Source of the DNA: Lentinus brumalis
Taxonomy: Eukaryota > Basidiomycota > Agaricomycetes > Polyporales > Polyporaceae
Assembly (NCBI GenBank): GCA_001792895.1
Contig: MARA01000006.1
Location: 1,922,001-1,986,000, forward strand
Direction of reading: 5' to 3'
DNA length: 64,000 nucleotides
Every line of letters starts with the position of its first letter. The stretch's first letter is position 1. Position numbers and translations under genes: made by a program. The notes below the pieces were generated by a model. It had not been told where the DNA came from and made no database searches. It worked only from the letters and a program-made list of their open reading frames with translations. Shown here piece by piece: positions 26,898 through 38,428 of this stretch.

Positions 26898-28622
26898 CTA
26901 GACTTCCAGGCTGTGGTCGAGATGCTTCGAGTGGGAGGATTTCTGCACAGCGCCACATGTGAAACCATCAGCGTCGGATGGCAGTCGCTTCTGCCGAAGG
27001 CATGACGTACCGGCATGTCGAGCATCTCATGGTCCATGTCCGTTTGCTGGAGGACTTCAACTCGGATATGCCCAGACTGCGACTGCGTTGGCAGCCTGAA
27101 CGAGTGTAACTGCCCGCTGGAGCCGTGAGAGGACGACGAGACGGATTTGCCGGCGGAAGGAAGCCGTCTGTTGTTCAGGACCGCAACCAGGCAGTTTGAG
27201 TAACTGTGGGGGAGTTAGTGGGAGCCGATCAAGAGACGGGAGTTCCCTTACAGCTTTCCAATAATAGCCGTACTTCAAGGCGCAGACGGTATCAACACCC
27301 GGGAGAGGATGTATGTAAGTTTACAAGCACTTACGGAGGTACGACAAGTGTAGAATGATCCTAGAGAAGGACGTGAGACTCGGAACATGTGAATCGCCTT
27401 GAATGGACTCACGGGGAATCCGAGATACAGTCCCAGGGCAATAATCGCAACGCCGGCTGAGAATCCAGCTTGTGAGGCGACCTAGAGCACGAGCAAGAAG
27501 GGAAAGGAACGCACCGGTCAGCATGTTGGTCTCGACGGTTATCCGCACGATGCGATCGATGGTGCTCTTCGCTGTCAGGGTCCTCGAACGCGATCGAAGG
27601 AGCTATTCAGGAAAGCCCGGGGCTCAGCGCTCCGTCGAAGAGGGAATTGTTTTCAGCTTACGGTATAGCTCATAACGGCAGTGATCAGGAAATCGGCGAC
27701 TACGCTTGCCACGAGCCATGTCTGGAAGAAATCGTGGCAGCGAGCGTAAGTGCTATCAGTCGTGGATATGGGGCAAGGACAAACCGTCTGCTGAGCCACA
27801 TTTTCAACGCTGATCAACGAGAGCCTGCCGCCTTTGTTGGCCTGCATACGCACTGAGACATGGACAATGAGATCGCAGATTGTTGACACACGTTGACTGC
27901 GGTGGCAATGCCAGCACCGCACTGAGTAAGAGAGACCTGTAATCGTGCAAACTACATAAGTGCGAGATGTCGCAGAGACGACTACGGGACGCACCAGAAA
28001 AATAATGACAGGGAATACTAGCGATCTGGCGAGGATCCAGATGCGCCAGCAGTAAAACGTCTGCACAATCGTGGCGATAATCGCGTCCAGGAAGGGAACG
28101 TCCCAGGAATTGAGGAAGGTGTCGTCGAGTCTGTTCATGTCCCCAAACCCAAAGACGAACCAGTGGAACGCGTCGGCAGTCACTAGGCAAGTCTGTATGA
28201 CATCTAGGATGAACAGGCCGTAGACTGAAACGGTCACGTTAGAAAGACTGCAAGCACTGGCAGATATGATCTAGGAACCTTACCTAGGAACCGAATGGCC
28301 CACTGGTCCTCTCGGAAGGTCAAGTGGTAGAAGTCTGACGGCGTGTCGATAAGCGGGCACCGTTGACATCTCGTAGCTCTACTTACATAGCTGGACAACC
28401 AAGACACCCATGAATCCCCAGTTAAGGCAGATTCCGATCATCTAGACCGTCGGAGAGCCATGAGTGCACTAGACCCGTGTCATGGTACTGAGGCGACTCA
28501 CCGTTGGTCCCGTTCTGTACTAAGTGTCAGGTCCTTGCACATGATGTACTAGTAGATTGAATTGTCACTCACATAAACGCAATGTCCGCCGGGATAGCGG
28601 GAAGCGCAGGTTGGGCGGCCAT
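26898..28622 (-). CDS. DUF6534-type seven-helix membrane protein
   Basis: Agaricomycete-expanded family of unknown function, predicted integral membrane. Start ATG 28622 (MAAQPALPAIPADIAF); the gene is broken into about ten short exons. Recognisable blocks: MIGICLNWGFMGVLVVQLY, DFYHLTFREDQWAIRFLVYG, LFILDVIQTCLVTADAFHWF, IIATIVQTFYCWRIWILARS, VSLTQCGAGIATAVN, TWLVASVVADFLITAVMSYT, LRSRSRTLTAKSTIDRIVRI, TVETNMLT, VASQAGFSAGVAIIALGLYL, and GKLYSNCLVAVLNNRR. The last is the family hallmark. A Ser-rich tail ends SKHLDHSLEV, with a stop at 26898-26900. All junctions have canonical splice sites. I see no damage. Confidence 0.8.
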
Positions 28623-29225
28623 GGTGCGTGCACAAGTGTAGCCGGTCGAGAAACGAGTCGACGTCCTTCAGGAGCGCTAGATAACATGTGTCGTCTATAA
28701 GTACTTCGAGAGTTCATGGCCCCTGCGACATAGCGAGAAAGCGTGGCCACGATGCGCTCTTCGAGCGCGCAGTGCACGTCGAAGCGGTGACCGGGGGATG
28801 GGCGGCGGGGAGAAGCTGAACTTTGGGTATGAGAGGCACTTTTCCCATGAGGCAATACGGGAAGACCTCAGAAGACAAGTAAGAACCACTGGACGAAGTC
28901 CTCGCGGTCCACATCAGCGCTCAACAGTCGACCAAGGAGCCCACTATGTTCTGGCCAGCGCAAGAGCGTCAGAGGGAAGAGACGAAAGCGTTGCATTCGT
29001 GTTTCAGCGAAGCTCTCCATGGGCGACTCGAGACTCAGAGACTGGCGTAAGAATGTTTGGATCCGAACCATTGGATCGTGGTGGGAGGAAGAGACCCGAG
29101 GCTAGCGCGCGCTCAGCGGCTCTTCAGAATCACTTTCTCCCTTTCAAGAAGTTCTTTCCCCTCCCCCCTCCGACTCAGCATCGGTACTGCCATCTTTCTT
29201 CCATCATCGTACTGCGGGCGCATCC

Positions 29226-30116
29226 TGGCGCATCAAGCGCTTCTGTCGCTGGTACATCAATGCGGCGCTTTACAATCTCAGTCCTCCCCGGGTCACCACT
29301 CTATACGCCAAAATAGTGCCCCAGGGCCCGCACCAGACGGTTCGGTACGACGACGGCGCGGGTGACGAGCTCGAGGTGCCGCTTGGGACGACCGCGTTAG
29401 TGAGTGGCAAGACCACATTCAACAAACTCTCGTCTGAGCTCAAGAGCCTCGCCGTACGCGGAGGTGTCAAGTACAGCCTGCACCCGTACGTGTGGATGGC
29501 ACCTGCGCACGCGCTCCCTGCTGGGCTCGACATCATGTCCGAGGGTCTCGAGATAGCTCGAGATGCCTGACAACGAGTTGCCTCCCTGGAACAGGAGAAG
29601 ATCAAGGTCTACTCAATCGTACGTCCCCGCTCCCCCACGACTCCTCCATACGCTCACTCGTGTACGCGCACTAGACTTGAAAGCACGCTGTTTCCAGACG
29701 GCGCCCATCTGACGGACCTGAAGGAAGTCACTTAGTCAGGGACCTGCTGTACAAGATGCAGCGCCCTGGGATCTCGCCCCCGGTAAGTCTTCTTCCCCGG
29801 TAGTTCTAGCTCAGCACGACTCGAACTGACTTCTCATCCTGTCCTGCATCAGTTGGTCTATACACACGACTGGTAAGTCGCCGCGATACACGCTGTTTCG
29901 GAACAAGTGTTGCAGGCTAACGACGAGGTCTGGATGCATATGCCCGAGAACGATCTGGTGCTGTTCCATAACCGCGGCCTGCTTCACTCGGTTGTGGGCG
30001 TGTTCAAGAAGGACCAGGTCCGCATGTTCCACCAGTGAAACCTTTTCGCGTCGGACGAACCAGCCGGTCCTAGCCCGGGCATTTCTGAGAAGAGACCGCC
30101 TGTACGAGTACGTTGA
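29226..30116 (+). pseudogene. Xanthine dioxygenase-like Fe(II)/2-oxoglutarate dioxygenase (TauD/TfdA), decayed
   Basis: The family converts xanthine to uric acid in many fungi, or acts on related substrates. Readable pieces: NAALYNLSPPRVTTLYA, VPQGPHQTVRYDDGAGDELE, VPLGTTALVSGKTTFNKLSS, ELKSLAVRGGVKYSLHPYVW, QEKIKVYS, LFPDGAHLTDLKEV, VRDLLYKMQRPGISPP, LVYTHDW, NDLVLFHNRGLLHSVVG, KKDQVRMFHQ. Lesions: two opposite frame shifts around 29560-29592; loss of the segment between IKVYS and LFPDG; an 8-nt insertion at 29726-29738 creating a stop; and TGA in place of the expected Cys codon in FHQ-C-NL (about 30036). The N-terminal third is also missing. The xanthine-specific label is from memory of the family; the TauD fold is secure. 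Confidence 0.7.
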
Positions 30117-31108
30117 AATGCGGATCGTTTTTCTATAAAGTTACGCATGGGCTTCCGGCCGCGCGAACTCATATTTCCAGTTGCATCTCAGTCTAATCTA
30201 GAGGAACATATTGCCGTCATTGCAAGATTCGATCCGACCTGCCTCGGAGGTACGTTAGTATGCACTCTCCACTTCGTCCCTTCTTCGTTACCACTTCGTG
30301 CGAGCATTCCGTGTCTTGGGGACAAATATCATTCCAGCTCCGGCTTCCCAAGCGATTAGGTTCACGGTCGGCACCCACGGCGGCCTTCGTGTTTCCCGCA
30401 TGTGGTTCTGCACCCACAATTCGTTGCATGGCCAGAGGCCTCTGGGCGCAATGGTCGTAATGATACCGGTAAGCCTGAGTGCACCGGTGCCGCGAGCACG
30501 AGGCTTCGGCAGGACCTCGAATAGTCGCGAACGAAGCCAGCTTGCACGAAGAGCCTGTGCCATCCTGCCGAACTTTCCCATGTAAGCTCTCATTGTCAAC
30601 TTGAAGGCGCTATGCCACCCTTCGAAGAGCGGATACTAACTCGCACGCAAAAGTCTCCGAAGTTCTTCTGTGGTCCCCCGGTGCCGGCTGGAAACACGCA
30701 AAACGACGACCTGTGTCCAATATCGGCTGGTAAGCAGTGTAGACTGCGGTATGCTCGAACTTCCTCATGATGTGTTTCGCAGCACATGGAGAGATGTGCA
30801 GTATTACTAGCGGACGACGAAAACTCATGCAGAAATGGCGCAGTCGTACACAATCTCAGTTCCTTCGCTCTTCTAGTACATTGGGCGTCCTTACTGCGAC
30901 ATCCCGAGGTGTGCAGTGGTTATGCACCGGTCGGGATAAGTATCCACCAGTCCTTCGCGCCTCGCAGTCACTGGAGTCACGGACTGCGCGTACCGACACC
31001 TCCTGCTCCTTCGCTGGCTTACGTCTCTTAGAAATATATCCTTTGAAGCTGTCTCCGACTCAGCCGCAATATTCTCGCAGACGAGGTGACAGCAAAGGTG
31101 TTCGCCAA
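30117..31108. other. Intergenic region, nothing recognised
   Basis: About 1 kb with small ORFs on both strands but no domain signatures, between the dioxygenase pseudogene and the first homeodomain-family relic. Confidence 0.35.
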
Positions 31109-31414
31109 TCATATACATACTTCATACCCACGTTGAGGGCTGGGGTCTTGAGAGTCGAGAGAGTACCTTTTAAGTACTGTCGCAATCGACTCTTGCACAT
31201 CGCGCGAGTATGCGTCGGTGTCCGGCGGAGCGTTCTTGGTCCTCGTCGGCTCAGCAAGGTGGTGCGGCGCAAAGGTAGGAGCGGCCGGCGCAGGAACTGT
31301 GTGAGAGGCCGAGTAACCGCTCGGGAGCTCGGTATCATCCCAGTAGTCAAGACCCAAGTCCGAGGGCATTGAAGAGTACTTGGAGTCATTATCGTTGTGA
31401 TGCGGAGAAGACAT
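31109..31414 (-). pseudogene. Double-homeodomain family, truncated member 1 (N-terminal exon only)
   Basis: The reading starts MSSPHHNDNDSKYSSMPSDL and continues LDYWDDTELPSGYSASHTVP. It is nearly identical for about 90 residues to the gene at 41387 (MSSLHHNDDDSEYSSMSSYL, LDYWDDTELPSGYSASHTAP). It diverges after SLDSQDPSP and stops. No homeodomain follows. The promoter is also duplicated (palindrome at 31573-31586), but the TATA box of the partner copy has become TATGAAAT. This is a truncated duplicate in inverted orientation to 41387. Confidence 0.7.
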
Positions 31415-31951
31415 GGCGGGGTGGGCGAAGGTGGGTCGGCTGTGGGGTGTGAGAGGTTATGGGGAGCACGGTTATTTCAGTAATTTCATACAATTCAGAT
31501 GTTAAAGAGACCAGAGACCAAGCGTGAGGCTGTCGGCATGGCCCAGGTCAACCCGTCGGACTTGGGTACCGGCTGACTCCGAGTCCGAGTTCGGGGTGGT
31601 TGCAGGACAATGCGTGCCGGTGATGCGTGTTAAGACCGACTAAGTGTTGAATTGTTGTTCGAATAGCTGCATCATAACATTTGGGGTTGTCGACCGCTGC
31701 TGAGGAGAGGGAACATCGTGGTCGAAGGCAAGCCCGGGTGGTCGCGTAGACGCCAGCAGCGCTTGCAATGATCCGTAGTTGGCCCGGCTGTCCTGCTCCA
31801 CGGCTTGACCTCTTCCTGCTTCTTGGTTTCTGAACGCAGCTGGCGAATATTTAAGGGCCTCTCAGATTCCTGCGACTCAGTCACTCATCATACGAAATCT
31901 CAACTACCGACCCCTCCTGCGCAGTCAGTAACAGAAACATATATTCACGCC
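31415..31951. promoter_or_regulatory. Divergent promoter copy 1 (inverted duplicate of about 40.84-41.39 kb)
   Basis: Sequence similar to 40840-41386 in inverted orientation. It includes the palindromic element at 31573-31586, a GCGTAGACGCCAGCAGCG block (about 31744-31761) and a CTGCTGAGGAGAGGG block (about 31690-31704). Confidence 0.55.
31573..31586 (-). promoter_or_regulatory. Shared palindromic promoter element, copy 1
   Basis: Minus-strand GGACTCGGAGTCAG, an exact match to 42832-42845. Its far edge is 172 bp upstream of ATG 31414. Confidence 0.5.
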
Positions 31952-32224
31952 ATGCAGATCGACAAAGCTGCTTTCGCCTCCGACCGAGTCAACCTCCCCC
32001 TCACCCGGTAAACACACTCGTATCTCCCCAGGCTGCTGCTGTCTCAGGTCATGGGTGTCGGACATGAGAGAGACTCCGAAGAGGCCTTCTTCGGGCAGCG
32101 ACTCGCCGCCGGGCGTGGGGTCGAAGCCTGACGACTCTGCAAACCCTGCGGCTCTCGTCATGCACAGGACCCGCGTGCCCTACACCATCGTGTCTCGAAC
32201 AAAGTCCTCCGATTGCAAGAGTTG
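31952..32224 (+). CDS. Small duplicated gene, copy 1 (about 76 residues)
   Basis: Unrecognised. ATG 31952 starts MQIDKAAFASDRVNLPLTR. A possible 40-nt intron (about 31999-32050) leads into SWVSDMRETPKRPSSGSDSP, PGVGSKPDDSANPAALVMHR and TRVPYTIVSRTKSSDCKS with a stop. A second copy at about 40564-40834 (minus) encodes the same C-terminal 50 residues with only a few substitutions. The frame is kept, but several changes alter residues, so constraint is unproven. There is no CaaX box, so it is not a pheromone precursor of the usual type. Confidence 0.4.
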
Positions 32225-32307
32225 AACGAGAAGTCTGTTTCGAGACACGCTAGCTACACACGCCGCCGTAGGTCAAGTACTTCACACAATAAAAGGAACC
32301 TGTCACA

Positions 32308-33622
32308 CTACTGTTTTGGCCGAAGCGGAGCCGTAGTGAACAACGGCTTACGCGCGAGCTCCTTCTGACGCCGTTCATCTGCACGTCTAAACCTGTCGAC
32401 TGCCGGTTAAGCGCAATAACATCTGCTTCGTGAGGAAGGAACGAACCAGATGCGCACGGTCTCCGCCTCCAGGCCGAGCTCTTCAGCGATCCTATCACGC
32501 TCCTCCTTGCTCGACAACTCGCCCTCGTCCAGGAGGCCCTGAAGTTGGGCCTTTTGAGCATCGCTGATGTGTCGCCTAGGATCGGGAGGTATGCTCCCAG
32601 TCGCATAAGATGGATCATTCCTTTGTCTTTCCACAAACCTGAAAGCACAGTACTACAGTGAACAGGCTGAGAGGTGTGAGCCAAGAAAGCGTACTTACCA
32701 CAGACGGACGACATCTCCTCTTAACCCTGTGGTTTCGGAAAGGCTGTTTCGCTGCTTCGGCGTGGGGTCCTTACTACCCGCGCGATCAGAGGCGTAGTAT
32801 TTTTCCAGGTAGCACTTCGCTTCGCCGAGCGACATACGAGAGCTACGTGGTGTCGACATGGCACTATCCGTCGGAACCGTCTGCCCTGCTGGTGCAGCGG
32901 GGTATGTGCAATCAACCTGCCTTTGCGTGCAGTTGAGGCACTCGGGTGATGTGCTGTCGCAGCGTAGCTGCATTACTGTTCGAATCGAAAATGAATCAGC
33001 CGTGTCACAGCGGCGCCAGGTAGGAGCACTCACTGCTGCAGTTGCTGCATACTGGGGGGTCCATGGTGCGATAGTCCGAGCCCGGCAGAGCATATGCCTC
33101 TTGATTGTCGGGTTCGTGCGGGGTATGGGGTGCTGGCGGAGCGTGGGGTGCTGGCGCGACATCGTGTGCGAAGCCGCCGCCGGGGTTGTTACTGGTAGTA
33201 GGCTGGTCTTGCGCCGGTACTCCATGCCTTTCAGCATGTCCGAAGTCATCCTGCGGTATGTCATAAGTAGTCGTGTCCATGGCGAGTGCACAATCAGCGC
33301 GGGGAGAACCACTGGCACCAGCGGTAACGTTGCTGAGTCCGCCATTGCGCGCAGCGTGCGTGTTGCTGAGTAGGTATTCGCCAGGTACAACGAAGGGTTT
33401 CCCGGAGACTCCGTGTGATGGACCGTCGGTAGTCGGCGGGGGGACGTTATTGTCATTCGTCGTGGACTGTTGAATCCCGTGCGGCGTGGACGAAGGACTG
33501 GCCGACGCGGGATGAGCGCTCGAAGGCTGGGCTCCATTGTAGGTTCCTGAAGAGGATTGCGGGTTCGCTGAGGGCGTCCCATTGTAGATGGAGTCACTGA
33601 AGTTAGGATGAGGAGAAGACAT
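32308..33622 (-). CDS. Zn2Cys6 plus double-homeodomain protein (family member 2)
   Basis: Putative nuclear DNA-binding protein of 380 residues. Exons: 33622-33034, 32975-32699, 32638-32447, 32392-32308; lengths total exactly 381 codons. The N-terminus (MSSPHPNFSDSIYNG, later GKPFVVPGEYLLSNTHAA) matches the family. Joining exons 1 and 2 creates a perfect zinc binuclear cluster at residues 192-219: C-SN-C, six residues, C, six, C-LN-C, six, C, then TYP. Homeodomain-like 1 (about 240-297) ends GLRGDVVRLW-F-VERQRND. Homeodomain 2 (about 305-365), HISDAQKAQLQGLLDEG then EELGLEAETVRIW-F-RRADER, is the clearer. Both Trp codons (289, 353) are split by phase-2 introns. The last intron has a weak donor (GTTCGT). 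A TATATAAGG box lies about 60 bp upstream. No other family member here has the zinc cluster. Confidence 0.75.
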
Positions 33623-33969
33623 CACAGTGAGGTAGTGTGAGCGAGGTGCGAGAGGATACGGTAAACTCGGTGCGTTGCTCGCCTTATATACCAGCTTCAA
33701 GCCTCGCCGAGACAAAGCGAACACAAAGCGTGAGCGAGGTGCCGCATTGGCATTGACTTACAAGTCCAAGTCAAAGCGTTGGGCTTTGGTGCTGTGTGGA
33801 TTAGCAGGTCCATGCGCGCCAGTGGCGTGCGTCGAGAAGCTGGCGTGCGTCGAGAAATCGTAGATGCAAGCTTTCACGTTGTTCCATCGTTGCCGAGGAG
33901 AGAAAGCACTGGTCATCCTACTGGTCAGATATTTCTGCAACATATTCGGACGTTCTCGCAGACTTGCCT

Positions 33970-34770
33970 TCAGTCGCATCGCACTCCAGCAGACAACCAC
34001 ACGACGACCTCCTCCGTGCTCGCGACTTCCGCAAACTCACCCTCTGGCAAGCTCGCAACGTTCACCGCATGGAACGTCTCCGCGTCCCACCTCCCTCTCA
34101 CGAAGTTCGCCGTCGCATCCTGCACGAGCCACATCGTTCCGTCACTACCTCCCTCGCGGGCACCGACAACACCCAAGTTCGCGCCCATGTGTATCGTCGT
34201 CGACACATGCCGGTCCGTCTCGAGCCCCGCGACTAACAGCGTCCGCACGCCCCGCGCGCGTATCGCGTTCTCGAGCGTCGCCCCGATGACGACGAGTTCA
34301 CGTTCTTCTTGAACACCGGCTCGTCCCGGGCCGGATGCGGGGTGGCCTCCGGGATGAACGCGACCCCCGCGCCATCTTCGTATCCCGGATTCAGCGGAGA
34401 GCTAGGCTCGAGCGAGTGGTGTGCGACGTGGAGGCTGGAGAATTTCTGGGCGCGGAAGAGGGCGACGAGTCGAGCGAGGTTGCGCTCGAAGGTAGGGATG
34501 AAGTTTTCTTGGCAGTCGATGAGGAGCAGCGCTGGATGAGGAGCAGCGCTGGATGCAGGAAGACCGGCACTGGGAGTGGATGCCGGGGGTGAATAAGCCT
34601 CCGTGGATCATCACGCATTGGTGCAACATTCGCGTTGTCTCGACCATTATCTTGGTCGAAGGTAAACATGGTGAACGCCACCAGTGCTCGGGAACCGCAG
34701 GGTTGCACTTTGACGTCGACTTCGAGGTTGCTGGCCAGTGCGTGTTTGAGTTTCGGCTCAAGCCCTTCCC
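33970..34770 (-). pseudogene. Isochorismatase-family hydrolase, pseudogene copy
   Basis: Minus-strand counterpart of 39642-40256. Readable: LLIDCQ, TFERNLARLVALFRAQK, NPGYEDGAGVAFIPEATPHP, ARDEPVFKKNVNSS, then after a lost base ATLENAIRARGVRTLLVAGL, ETDRHVSTTIHMGANLGVVG, AREGGSDGTMWLVQDATANF and a C-terminus close to the intact copy. Lesions: no start codon where the intact copy has one; a 17-18 bp tandem duplication near the start (about 34519-34553); deletion of about 15 residues after DCQE; a frame shift after KNVNSS; and the catalytic Cys (TDRC) is His. Confidence 0.8.
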
Positions 34771-36683
34771 TTGAATAGGTGTCCTCGAATCGCTCTCGTA
34801 TTCGCAACGATTGCTACGAAGCCGTCAATAATTAATCCCTCGTCAGTAACAGAACAAAGTCTGCAGAAGCCTCACCTGTAGACTTATACATAAATCGCTC
34901 CGGCAAGATATGATGGCTTGTATCAATGTCGACGTCGAGATGCAAAGTGACGGAGCTGATTTCGATTTGACTGCCCGCCGGTCAAGCTCGCTGCTCTACT
35001 GCTGGAAGAAGCCCTCTCCGCCAAAATAAATCCAAGCCGTGCGACCGACAGCGACCGTCTAAGACGCAAAGTCGTCCTCAACTCTGATCATGCAATATGA
35101 GCCGTCGCATGCCGTAATTCGTGTCGAGCAGAGCTACGCACCGGTCGTTGCGGGCTCGCCGGGCAGACGTCCACATCGCCTGCATCCTCTAGCGGTACTG
35201 CTCGCGTGCGGGTAGGGTGAGAAACGTCAAGCAGATTTGCAGATCAGGAGCTGGTGCTGTCGACTTTGCCGTGCGGGTGCGGTGTAAGAGATGGCGGGCC
35301 GCGGCATGCCAGCATCGGGCAGCACATCCTCCGAGTTGTAGCGAATCGCAGGATCGTAGTGATCTCCCGCTTGTTGCAAGTATTTAGATTCGGATAGCAT
35401 AGTCGCACCTGGATAACATCGTGAGGTCATCGAGTAAGGATGAATGGGTGCCTGAGAGGTCGTAAACGAAGATTGGAATGCGACAAGGGCGGCGGGAGCT
35501 GTGCTGGGCGCGGGTAAGGGCGTCTATCTGCCAGATCCGGTGATTGGGCGGGCGGGCAGCGTGGGCGACTTTGTCACCGCCCATCCTCCAGCCTGCGCCG
35601 GCTCTCTAACTCTCGCGGCCCTGGCTTCCCATGCTCCCGCCAGCTTCTGCGCTCGTCCTCTGAGCCTACTCTTAGCTTGACTACCGACCGCGTCTTCGCC
35701 TCGTCGCTCTCCGTGCATGGCTCGATGTTCCCGCTCGCTCTCTTGCCTCTCGAACTCGTGCTAGCCGGCCTGGTCCACGCCCAATCTACTGTGCGCCCGC
35801 TATGCTCCTCGTGTGTAAGGGCAGTTCTAACATGTGCTCTGGGCTCTTCCGGACGTCCCGGGTTTCGTAGGCTGAATGCACGCGCAATGGGTTGAGCAAG
35901 GTGAGCGTTCGAGTCTGTTTGCGTGTTTGGCGTGAAGGAGCGTGAAGGATGGGCAATCCAGGCCGACGTCGGCTCGCGTATCGTTGCGCAGTGGCTGCGA
36001 ATAGACGTTTTGGCTCGCATGCTCTCGCATGGCGGCGAGGCGGGAGGACGGCGCGCCCGGGCGGGTTTTCGATCGTGGCGGTCGCTTGGGGCCGATCGAC
36101 CTGGGGTAGTAGTCACCGTTCATCCCCGCCCTTCGTCGCGCTCTCTTCCTGCGCAGTACGCACGAGAATGCGCCGCGTGCTCGTAACCCAATCGTCACGC
36201 GCCGTCGAGCTCGGTAGAGGCCCGTGTCGCGACACCTCAGCGAGCCACTGGGGGACGCGTACGGCTCTGCTCATGTGCAGTGAAGACAGTGGAAGTGGAC
36301 GTCGTTGGTGGGTGAAACAGAGGACGTCCGGTCGTCTAGGGGAGTTCCACTTCTAGTCCTCGCATACGCGCTATGACTGTCTTTGGCCGGCGAGACTAGA
36401 TTCACAGAGCACTGGTATCGATATCTGGACCTGTCAGTTTCGATAGCCCTCATACGAAGCTTTCCTGCGTTTGAGGCGAACGTAACGTCCGCTGGCCAAC
36501 ACAGTGAGTGAAAGTGTTGTGTGGCTCAAGAGAATGGGTGCACGCATGAGTGGGGGTAGCGGCAGGTCCGCGCGTGTCATTCGTCACCGTAGGAACGACG
36601 CCTTTCGTGCAATTCTTATATTCAGGTCTACTCTGCAGATGAATACGACATACTGACGCGTCGCACCTAGCTCAACAACCAAT
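34771..36683. other. Gene-poor stretch
   Basis: About 1.9 kb without a supportable gene. The segment 35530-36300 is GC-rich, with ORFs open by composition on both strands and no recognisable domain. It may include the promoter and signal-peptide exon of the membrane protein that follows. Confidence 0.35.
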
Positions 36684-38428
36684 TTGGACAGTCACCGTGT
36701 ACGGTTCAGAGACAGCTTCAACAAGCATGTAGTGACGGTCAGTTGTACGACTAACTGTCAGTGCAAGGTCCTAACGCGTACGCCCGTAGATAACACTGCA
36801 ACACGAGACTGTACATGGTGCGACATCCGCGCAATTTCTCATCAGCATGTCGCTGACTCACTGCACAGTAATACTGTGGTGTACAACATATGCGCAGCGT
36901 GCGCTGTGTGCAGCGGTGATGACATTCCACAATGGTCATCATGGGCGGACGAGAACAGCTGCGACTCCACCCCCGCACAGTTCTCCCTCCCGTCCAACGT
37001 CGAGGTAGACAGCAACATGATCCCGCATTGGGCGTATCAACAGCTCTCCACTGCACATGATTTCAACCTCCAAGAGGCTGTAGCCGGATCAGGTACGCCG
37101 ACGCAGTTGCCGAGCTCCCCGAATGCGAGTACACCTAAGAATATCCCAGATAGTGAAGGCGGTCTATCTCGAGGTGCGCAAATCGGCGTGCCCATTGCCG
37201 TCGCCGTCGGGGTCGCACTCCTCGCAGTGCTGGGCTTCTGGTGGTACTGGCGACGACAGCGAAGAGGCTACCTTCCGCGACCACGATCAAGAAGCATACC
37301 GGACGGAGCGGGTCTGTTCTCGGACCCGCTTCGGTGGTTCCGCGAGCTCAAGCTCTCCATGCACTCACACCGGCTGCGGCCTTCCACGAAGGACACGTCC
37401 TGGGAGATCGATGATGACTCACAGTTGCTCGTCAGTCGGTCCGGGACCACATACCACGACCCGTATTCGCCTGAAGAGCGCACTGGAGCACCTTCTCGTT
37501 CTGGCCGCGACTCCCAAGCGTCGTTCGCAGGGTCGCACGGCCGGTCGACATCGAGCTTGTCGATGCTGTCGAACATCGAGTTCCCGGACATCCGCGTCCC
37601 GACGTTCATGGAGCGCTTCATCAAATTCAAGGACGGGATTCGGAAGAGCGCCAGTTACAGGTCCAAGCACGTCTCTCCCGTTTCGCCGGACCAGAGCTTC
37701 CGCATCGACGGCGAGGCGCCATCCCCGGTGGTGCAGAAGTTCCATACCGTGGCCGACTTCCGCAGACCCCCGAATGCGACTGTACCCTCGTTCAGCGAGG
37801 AAAGGAGACAAGTAGCGGCGAATCGCCCCAACGGATTGGAAGTTATCATGGAAGGCAGCGACCATGACCCACAACAGGAATTCGGCACCGACAACGTGCT
37901 CATTATCTCCCGCGATGGCGGAGACAACTTCACGATCAACGACACAACTACGATGGGGACCGGTAGTCCGCTGAGCCCGTACCCGTCCACGCGACATGTC
38001 AGTGCTTCCCTCCTTCTCATCGTCCGCGTCGTTCTCACCTCTCACATTCCTCCTTCGTTACCGAACCTTCTCTTCCAACTGATGTGCCCGCATCACGCAT
38101 GCATCTGGTGACGCCGCCTTCTCTTCTCCCCTTCTCGCATCCCACAACTTGCCTCATCCAGCCTCCCTCGGCGTACTCGGGCGACTGGACACCGACGACC
38201 TCGATAGGAATGACCCGCAGCTCGTTTCTGCCGAGCCCGCGGCGCGCGAACACGTCCTCGACCGTCTCTGGGGCGTATCCGCACGAGCTGCGGCGCGACC
38301 CCGAGCTCGTGTTGCCCCCGAGCTGGGCGAACAAGTTCCCGGACCCGCCACAGACGTTCTCTGCTGCTGTGCGCAGCGCACGGATGCTTCCGACTCCCCC
38401 GGTGCCCGGTGGGCAGGCGAGGACTTAG
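36684..38428 (+). CDS. Single-pass membrane protein with Cys-rich ectodomain
   Basis: Agaricomycete-type surface protein of unknown function. A Cys-rich extracellular part (NTVVYNICAACAVCSGDD, QWSSWADENSCD, IPHWAYQQL, FNLQEAV) matches a common arrangement in mushroom genomes. A Thr/Ser/Pro stalk follows, then one membrane helix (IGVPIAVAVGVALLAVLGFW then WYWRRQRRG) and a long cytosolic tail with DPLRWF, PTFMERFIKFKDG and acidic/Ser-rich stretches. The long exon runs to a donor at about 37998. The last exon begins near 38161 (PPSAYSGDWTPTTSIGMTRS) and stops at 38426-38428. The true start with a signal peptide is probably in an upstream exon I could not fix, and the first 180 bases of this ORF may contain an intron. 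Confidence 0.6.

Noticed and set aside
29316..29570. Stand-alone 84-residue protein
   Set aside because: It is only the longest surviving exon piece of the dioxygenase pseudogene.
31952..32224. Small duplicated gene as a lipopeptide pheromone precursor
   Set aside because: The C-terminus ends D-C-K-S, leaving only two residues after the Cys, so there is no CaaX farnesylation box.
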